The notes under the pieces are model-generated. The model was not told the origin of the DNA. It ran no database searches and saw nothing but the letters and a program-made list of their open reading frames with translations. 18,352 bases of DNA from Coemansia sp. RSA 922 (taxonomy: Eukaryota; Kickxellomycota; Kickxellomycetes; Kickxellales; Kickxellaceae). How positions within the stretch are numbered: the stretch's first letter is position 1; the number at the start of each line of letters is the position of its first letter. The stretch is from NCBI GenBank assembly GCA_027577415.1, contig JANBQS010000426.1:1-18352 (forward strand), in the 5' to 3' direction. This document shows positions 14,782-18,352 of the stretch, piece after piece. A program made the translations under genes and the position numbers.

Positions 14782-16077
14782 CTAACGGGGCAGTTCATTG
14801 CCATGCAATGCTATAGGCCTGGGCCTAACTGGTGGTGTGCGTCCTTCGACTATTGACCAAATTCCTTTGATTACGCACGCCATTTTTTTCGTATGTCCCT
14901 TTGATTTGTTGCTCTGCAAAGTGTACGTCTCCAGATGCGCGATAGACCTTTTAAGAGGGTCCAAGCCTTGTTCATCACACCAAATGACCCAGCATTTCCA
15001 CACACTATCGTAGTCTCGCTTACTCTCATTACTGAATTGATTAAAATATGTGACGATGTCTGACTCAGACATGCCTTGGCGTAAGAGGGCATCGCGGATG
15101 ACCTCTTGGCGGCAAAGTGATGTAGTCGGCTTTTGCTCGATAGCAAGACTATGTGCCTCCCCTGGCTCCACCGGCAAGTCGGCTATTGAAGTGCTCCCAG
15201 TCTCGCTTGCACTCTCGCCTGCCGCACTAGCAGGTGCAGAGACCGTGGGCAATACAATAGCATCCGCGATGGTCTCCACGCTCTCGCGAGCCTGCCGATT
15301 ATCGAAAATATCAGGCGCCTGAGCTGGCAACCGCATATTTGGCGTAGAACAATCCTGCTGCGCTGCACTCACACGCGACTGCTCTACTGACGGGCTACAG
15401 GGTTGCCTGGATTGTTCGCAAAGCTTAGTACCAGAGGTCGAGTCCGATTCTCGGTCAACACGTGAGGCATGTTTGAAGTTGGCAACCCGGTCTTCAATCA
15501 TCTTGGTCACCACATTTCTTCGACGGCTGCGCGTTTCAATGAGTGTGGCGCAAAGCGTGGCAACGACATCTTTCGCCTGCCTTACCCGCTTCCTATCGAT
15601 CTCTGGGCCACTGAGAGCGATGGATAAAAGCTCGACTCCATATGCCGCCATGATTGCTGCTTGACTATACGCCTCGTCAATGGCGAGGTTGGTGTCCATA
15701 TCCGTGACCCCTACCACCGCAAGATCTGCCCTTCCTCGGTCAGAAAGGCTGAGTGGTGCGAGCGCTGACTTTCCAGGCGGGTATTGCTTTCGTAATGTCG
15801 CCCATGTTGACTTTTTAGCGCTGACATCTCGTTTGATATCGCCTATACGCTCACTAGAAAGTGGCTCGACAGTTTCCTCGTCCTCGCCCTCGTCACTACT
15901 GATACACATTGGCTCTTCTGGAAGCTGCTCTGTGTCCATCGCAACACTATCCGCGCAAATGGCGTGGCTAGCTGACTGCACCTGAGAAGCCTGTGGGTTA
16001 ACCTCCATGCACGCCAGCAAAAGCTGCTGGGTCATAACGAGTTGGTCAATTCTAGTGCGTAGATGGTCGAATGACAT
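14782..16077 (-). CDS. Gag-like/tyrosine-recombinase core-binding-domain protein (DIRS-like), no catalytic domain
   Basis: The product has 431 residues from the ATG at 16077 (MSFDHLRTRIDQL); the open frame extends further only through non-ATG codons and a TATATATAA-like sequence. Order: an N-terminal helical stretch; an acidic patch (SSDEGEDEET); a helical middle with SALAPLSLSDRGRADL, EAYSQAAIMAAYGVELLSI and a basic ETRSRRRNVVTKM segment, reminiscent of the gag-like region of DIRS-type elements; a low-complexity Ser/Ala/Glu linker; and, in the last 100 residues, GMSESDIVTYFNQFSNESKR, DYDSVWKCWVIWCDEQGLDP and KKMACVIKGIWSIVEG. The Y-x-S-x-W-x-x-W-x-x-W-C pattern resembles the SAM-like core-binding domain of tyrosine recombinases of DIRS/Ngaro or Crypton elements. 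The stop follows soon after, so the R-H-R-Y catalytic domain, reverse transcriptase and RNase H are absent. It could be an element remnant or a domesticated DNA-binding protein. Confidence 0.68.
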   Translation of the reverse strand: MSFDHLRTRIDQLVMTQQLLLACMEVNPQASQVQSASHAICADSVAMDTEQLPEEPMCISSDEGEDEETVEPLSSERIGDIKRDVSAKKSTWATLRKQYPPGKSALAPLSLSDRGRADLAVVGVTDMDTNLAIDEAYSQAAIMAAYGVELLSIALSGPEIDRKRVRQAKDVVATLCATLIETRSRRRNVVTKMIEDRVANFKHASRVDRESDSTSGTKLCEQSRQPCSPSVEQSRVSAAQQDCSTPNMRLPAQAPDIFDNRQARESVETIADAIVLPTVSAPASAAGESASETGSTSIADLPVEPGEAHSLAIEQKPTTSLCRQEVIRDALLRQGMSESDIVTYFNQFSNESKRDYDSVWKCWVIWCDEQGLDPLKRSIAHLETYTLQSNKSKGHTKKMACVIKGIWSIVEGRTPPVRPRPIALHGNELPR

Positions 16078-16733
16078 ATTGTCAATATGAATAGTATTAT
16101 ATATAATTGAAAAAGGTGTAGATATGCATACCAAGAGACTAAATTAAATAATTTCCTACTTTATAGTTTTCCGAAAACATGCCCAAGTAGAAAAAAATGG
16201 GTCAGTAAAATGGGCCAACTGACCAAAGGAATTTTGTATTTCTGGCAGGCAATGGTCAATGCCCTCTTTGGGTAACCGTTGCGATAAACGAGGCAAAATT
16301 GTCTACTCGCTTGCTCACTTATTGTTGGACTATTTGTTTAATAAATCCGCTAGAATCAATTAAGAACAGAGGTGCTCTTCTGCATGATACAAAGTGGATC
16401 GATGTAAACAATTCATCCAGTTCTCACGTTGCCAAGTTGGGAGATAAAGCGGCGTATAGCACTACACCGCCATTTTCAAAATGAGGCGGAGCTGTTAACA
16501 GATGCTTAGGACAAAATGCCTCAGACCACGCTGAAAATCAGGCGAATATTGGTTACTATTTGCTAGAAGACACTATTTAAAGCGTTTTGTTCTCTGTCGG
16601 ATACACGCTCATCTACTGGCGCGGCAATAGAATGATTGCGCAAAGCACTTTTTGTTTTAGCAAGCAAACCAGTTTTTTTTTGCCTCGCTACTCTTTATCC
16701 TCTAATAGCCAGCGTCGCCTTAGTTTCCTGGCG
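16078..16733. other. Divergent intergenic region between the recombinase-like gene and the oxidase
   Basis: No gene is supported. A TATATATAA-like run (about 16097-16106) lies just upstream of the recombinase-like ATG on the minus strand. A TATTTAAAG box (about 16574) and a T-rich, CT-rich leader precede the oxidase on the plus strand. A single AGATAA (16442-16447) could be a GATA-factor site, but one such hexamer proves little. Confidence 0.55.
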
Positions 16734-18352
16734 ATGTGGATATCGGTTCCTGTGCTTTTGACACTTCTCCAAGCACTAGCCGTGCTGGGTAGGCGAGTAG
16801 TAGTCAATTGGGATGTCGGGTACGTATACATTGACCGCGATGGATACGGTTCACGGCGTGCGATTGGCGTTAATGGTGTGCTGCCGATTCCACCAGTCAG
16901 GGTGACAGTCGGCGACACTCTGGCACTAACAGTGCACAATTCGCTCAATTTGACTACGTCGATTCATGCGCACGGCCTCTTCCAGAAGGGCACTAACTAT
17001 ATGGATGGAGCTGCCTCGATCACGCAATGTGGCATTCCGCCTGGCTCACAGTTTACTTACGAGTACGTAGTCCAGCAAGCAGGTACCTTTTGGCTCCACG
17101 CCCACGACCACCACCAGAATGTGGACGGTCTGCGCACACCGCTTGTGGTTTATGATCGAGGCTCACCGCCAGTCAAATACGATGAGGATATTCTGCTCTC
17201 GTTTGAAGACTGGTACACGGAGACGTTTACGGAGCGCGTAAGGATCACCCTAGATCCCAGCCTACCCTTTCCGCCACCGCACGGGATTGGATTCGGACTT
17301 ATCAACGGTATCAATGGGAATCTCACTAAGCCTATTCATTTTCAGCCTGGTCGTACGTATCGCTTGCGCTTGATTAATATGTCGTCAACGAGGTGGTTCC
17401 AATTTAGCCTCCCGGGACACGCCATGCGCGTGATCGAGATTGACGGCATGTACACGGAGCCATTGGACGTGGATGGCGTGGATATTGCACCTGCACAGCG
17501 CTACTCGGTGCTGGTCACGGCGCACTCGACCAGCTCTTATAACTACCACTTTAACGCCACGATGTACGCCACCTTTATTCCCGTGGAGCCCGGCCTATCT
17601 CCGCGCATATTCATCGGCGATATTATCTACCACCAAGGCGCACCGTTTGTCCAACCTGGTTCTTACGACGACTCGTTCATATGGGCCAATGATATTAATC
17701 TTCACGCGCTGGACCAAGAACCTGCGCTGCCTGTTGGCCGGTCGTTGGAGCTAGTTATTGGCATAAGTTTATACTCGACTGGCCAGCATCTTGTTCATTT
17801 CAACAACATTACATACGCGCCGCCTATTACTCCGACACTATACACCGCCCTGGGCATGGGAAATATGGCTATGGACGAGCAAGTGTATGGCCCGCAAGCG
17901 CATGCGATTGTACTCAAGCATAACGAGGTCATTGAACTGGTTATTTATAACCCAGAAGATGCACTACATCCGTTACACTTGCACGGTCATACGTTCCAGA
18001 TAACCGAGTACGGACCCACCAATGGACTTGGTCCCAACAACGCAACCGCATTCCCCGTTGTCAAGAATAACGGCATACCGGCCAAGCGAGACACTGTCGT
18101 TGTCCAGCCTTATCAGTATGTTAGATTGAGGTTTAGGGCCAATAATCCAGGCGTGTGGATGCTGCGCTGCCACATGGACATACACTTTGCCATGGGCATG
18201 GCTCTGACGTTTATTGAGGCGCCCGAAGTATTGCAGAAGACTCAGAAGGTCCCGCCGGATATGCTTGAGCTTTGCGCCAAGCAAGGGATCAAAACTACGG
18301 GCAACGCTGCGGGAAACCAAGGCTTGGACTTTACTGGACTACCTCCTGTGCC
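16734..18352 (+). CDS. Secreted Fet3/laccase-type multicopper oxidase, 3'-partial
   Basis: Multicopper oxidases take electrons from iron(II) or phenols and reduce oxygen to water; Fet3-type enzymes act at the cell surface in iron uptake. The frame is open from the ATG at 16734 to the window edge (539 codons). It begins with a signal peptide (MWISVPVLLTLLQALAVLG). Three cupredoxin domains follow. Copper motifs: IHAHG (His78, His80), WLHAHDHHQ (His122, His124), HPLHLHGH (His412, 415, 417) and MLRCHMDIHFAMGM (Cys479, His480, His484, axial Met489). The last motif has Arg478 where the usual HCH has histidine, a type 3 copper ligand. Domain context (GLFQKGTNYMDG, LINGINGN, EIDGMYTEP, FNNITYAPP, NPGVW, the CAKQGIKTTGNAAGNQGLD tail) is very Fet3-like. 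A Fet3-type C-terminal membrane anchor, if present, lies beyond the window. Substrate cannot be assigned: by eye the Fet3 Glu185 position is not an acid here. Confidence 0.9.
   Translation, partial: MWISVPVLLTLLQALAVLGRRVVVNWDVGYVYIDRDGYGSRRAIGVNGVLPIPPVRVTVGDTLALTVHNSLNLTTSIHAHGLFQKGTNYMDGAASITQCGIPPGSQFTYEYVVQQAGTFWLHAHDHHQNVDGLRTPLVVYDRGSPPVKYDEDILLSFEDWYTETFTERVRITLDPSLPFPPPHGIGFGLINGINGNLTKPIHFQPGRTYRLRLINMSSTRWFQFSLPGHAMRVIEIDGMYTEPLDVDGVDIAPAQRYSVLVTAHSTSSYNYHFNATMYATFIPVEPGLSPRIFIGDIIYHQGAPFVQPGSYDDSFIWANDINLHALDQEPALPVGRSLELVIGISLYSTGQHLVHFNNITYAPPITPTLYTALGMGNMAMDEQVYGPQAHAIVLKHNEVIELVIYNPEDALHPLHLHGHTFQITEYGPTNGLGPNNATAFPVVKNNGIPAKRDTVVVQPYQYVRLRFRANNPGVWMLRCHMDIHFAMGMALTFIEAPEVLQKTQKVPPDMLELCAKQGIKTTGNAAGNQGLDFTGLPPV

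Noticed and set aside
16442..16447. AGATAA as an iron-responsive GATA site for the oxidase
   Set aside because: A single hexamer is expected by chance in 650 bp and lacks the extended flanks of known iron-regulated GATA sites.
16299..16484. 61-codon plus-strand frame upstream of the oxidase
   Set aside because: No recognisable protein features, promoter or neighbouring exon; fits chance.
14640..16733. A complete DIRS/Crypton transposon around the recombinase-like gene
   Set aside because: No catalytic domain, reverse transcriptase or convincing terminal repeats were seen within the window.

Overview
This is a piece of a eukaryotic nuclear genome, most likely from a fungus. Genes lie on both strands without operons, two of them carry short GT-AG introns, and TATA boxes and AATAAA signals can be seen. 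A UHRF1-type protein with UBL, PHD, SRA and RING domains, which the model ascomycete yeasts lack, next to a secreted Fet3/laccase-type multicopper oxidase and a DIRS/tyrosine-recombinase-like gene suggests an early-diverging filamentous lineage. A Kickxellomycotina-like fungus is my guess; the placement is inference, not read from a marker gene.

Layout. 1-5046 (+): nearly complete intronless LTN1 (listerin), cut at its 5' end by the window edge. 5082-7186 (-): UHRF1-like chromatin reader and E3 ligase, convergent with LTN1, with only 35 bp between the stop codons and at least one clear intron. 7304-7564 (-): a tiny two-exon gene for a 55-residue single-pass membrane protein resembling cytochrome c oxidase subunit VIIa. 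7841-8665 (+): TMA23/GPATCH4-type G-patch protein. 8830-9987 (+): DPH7, the diphthamide methylesterase. Up to this point the region is compact housekeeping sequence.

9988-14650 is looser and more lineage-specific. Two paralogous nuclear-looking coiled-coil genes (10266-10946 and 13862-14563) lie in direct orientation about 3.6 kb apart. Between them are a decayed gene relic on the minus strand, an AT-rich orphan gene with a clear TATA box (12634-13140), a pair of related AT-rich repeats of about 65 bp and several perfect hairpins.

14782-16077 (-): a gene combining a gag-like region with a tyrosine-recombinase core-binding-like domain, with no catalytic domain. It is convergent with the second coiled-coil gene and has its own poly(A) signal. 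16734 to the right edge (+): a secreted Fet3-like multicopper oxidase, cut at its 3' end, in which one type 3 copper histidine is replaced by arginine.

How the genes relate. LTN1 (ribosome quality control), DPH7 (EF2 modification) and TMA23/GPATCH4 (nucleolar, ribosome-linked) share a translation theme, but nothing in the layout shows co-regulation. The most unusual items are the UHRF1 homologue without room for a tandem tudor domain, the catalytic-domain-less recombinase-like gene, the oxidase with a changed trinuclear copper site, and the duplicated coiled-coil genes. I saw no tRNA, rRNA or CRISPR array. All identifications are from reading translations by eye, without database searches.
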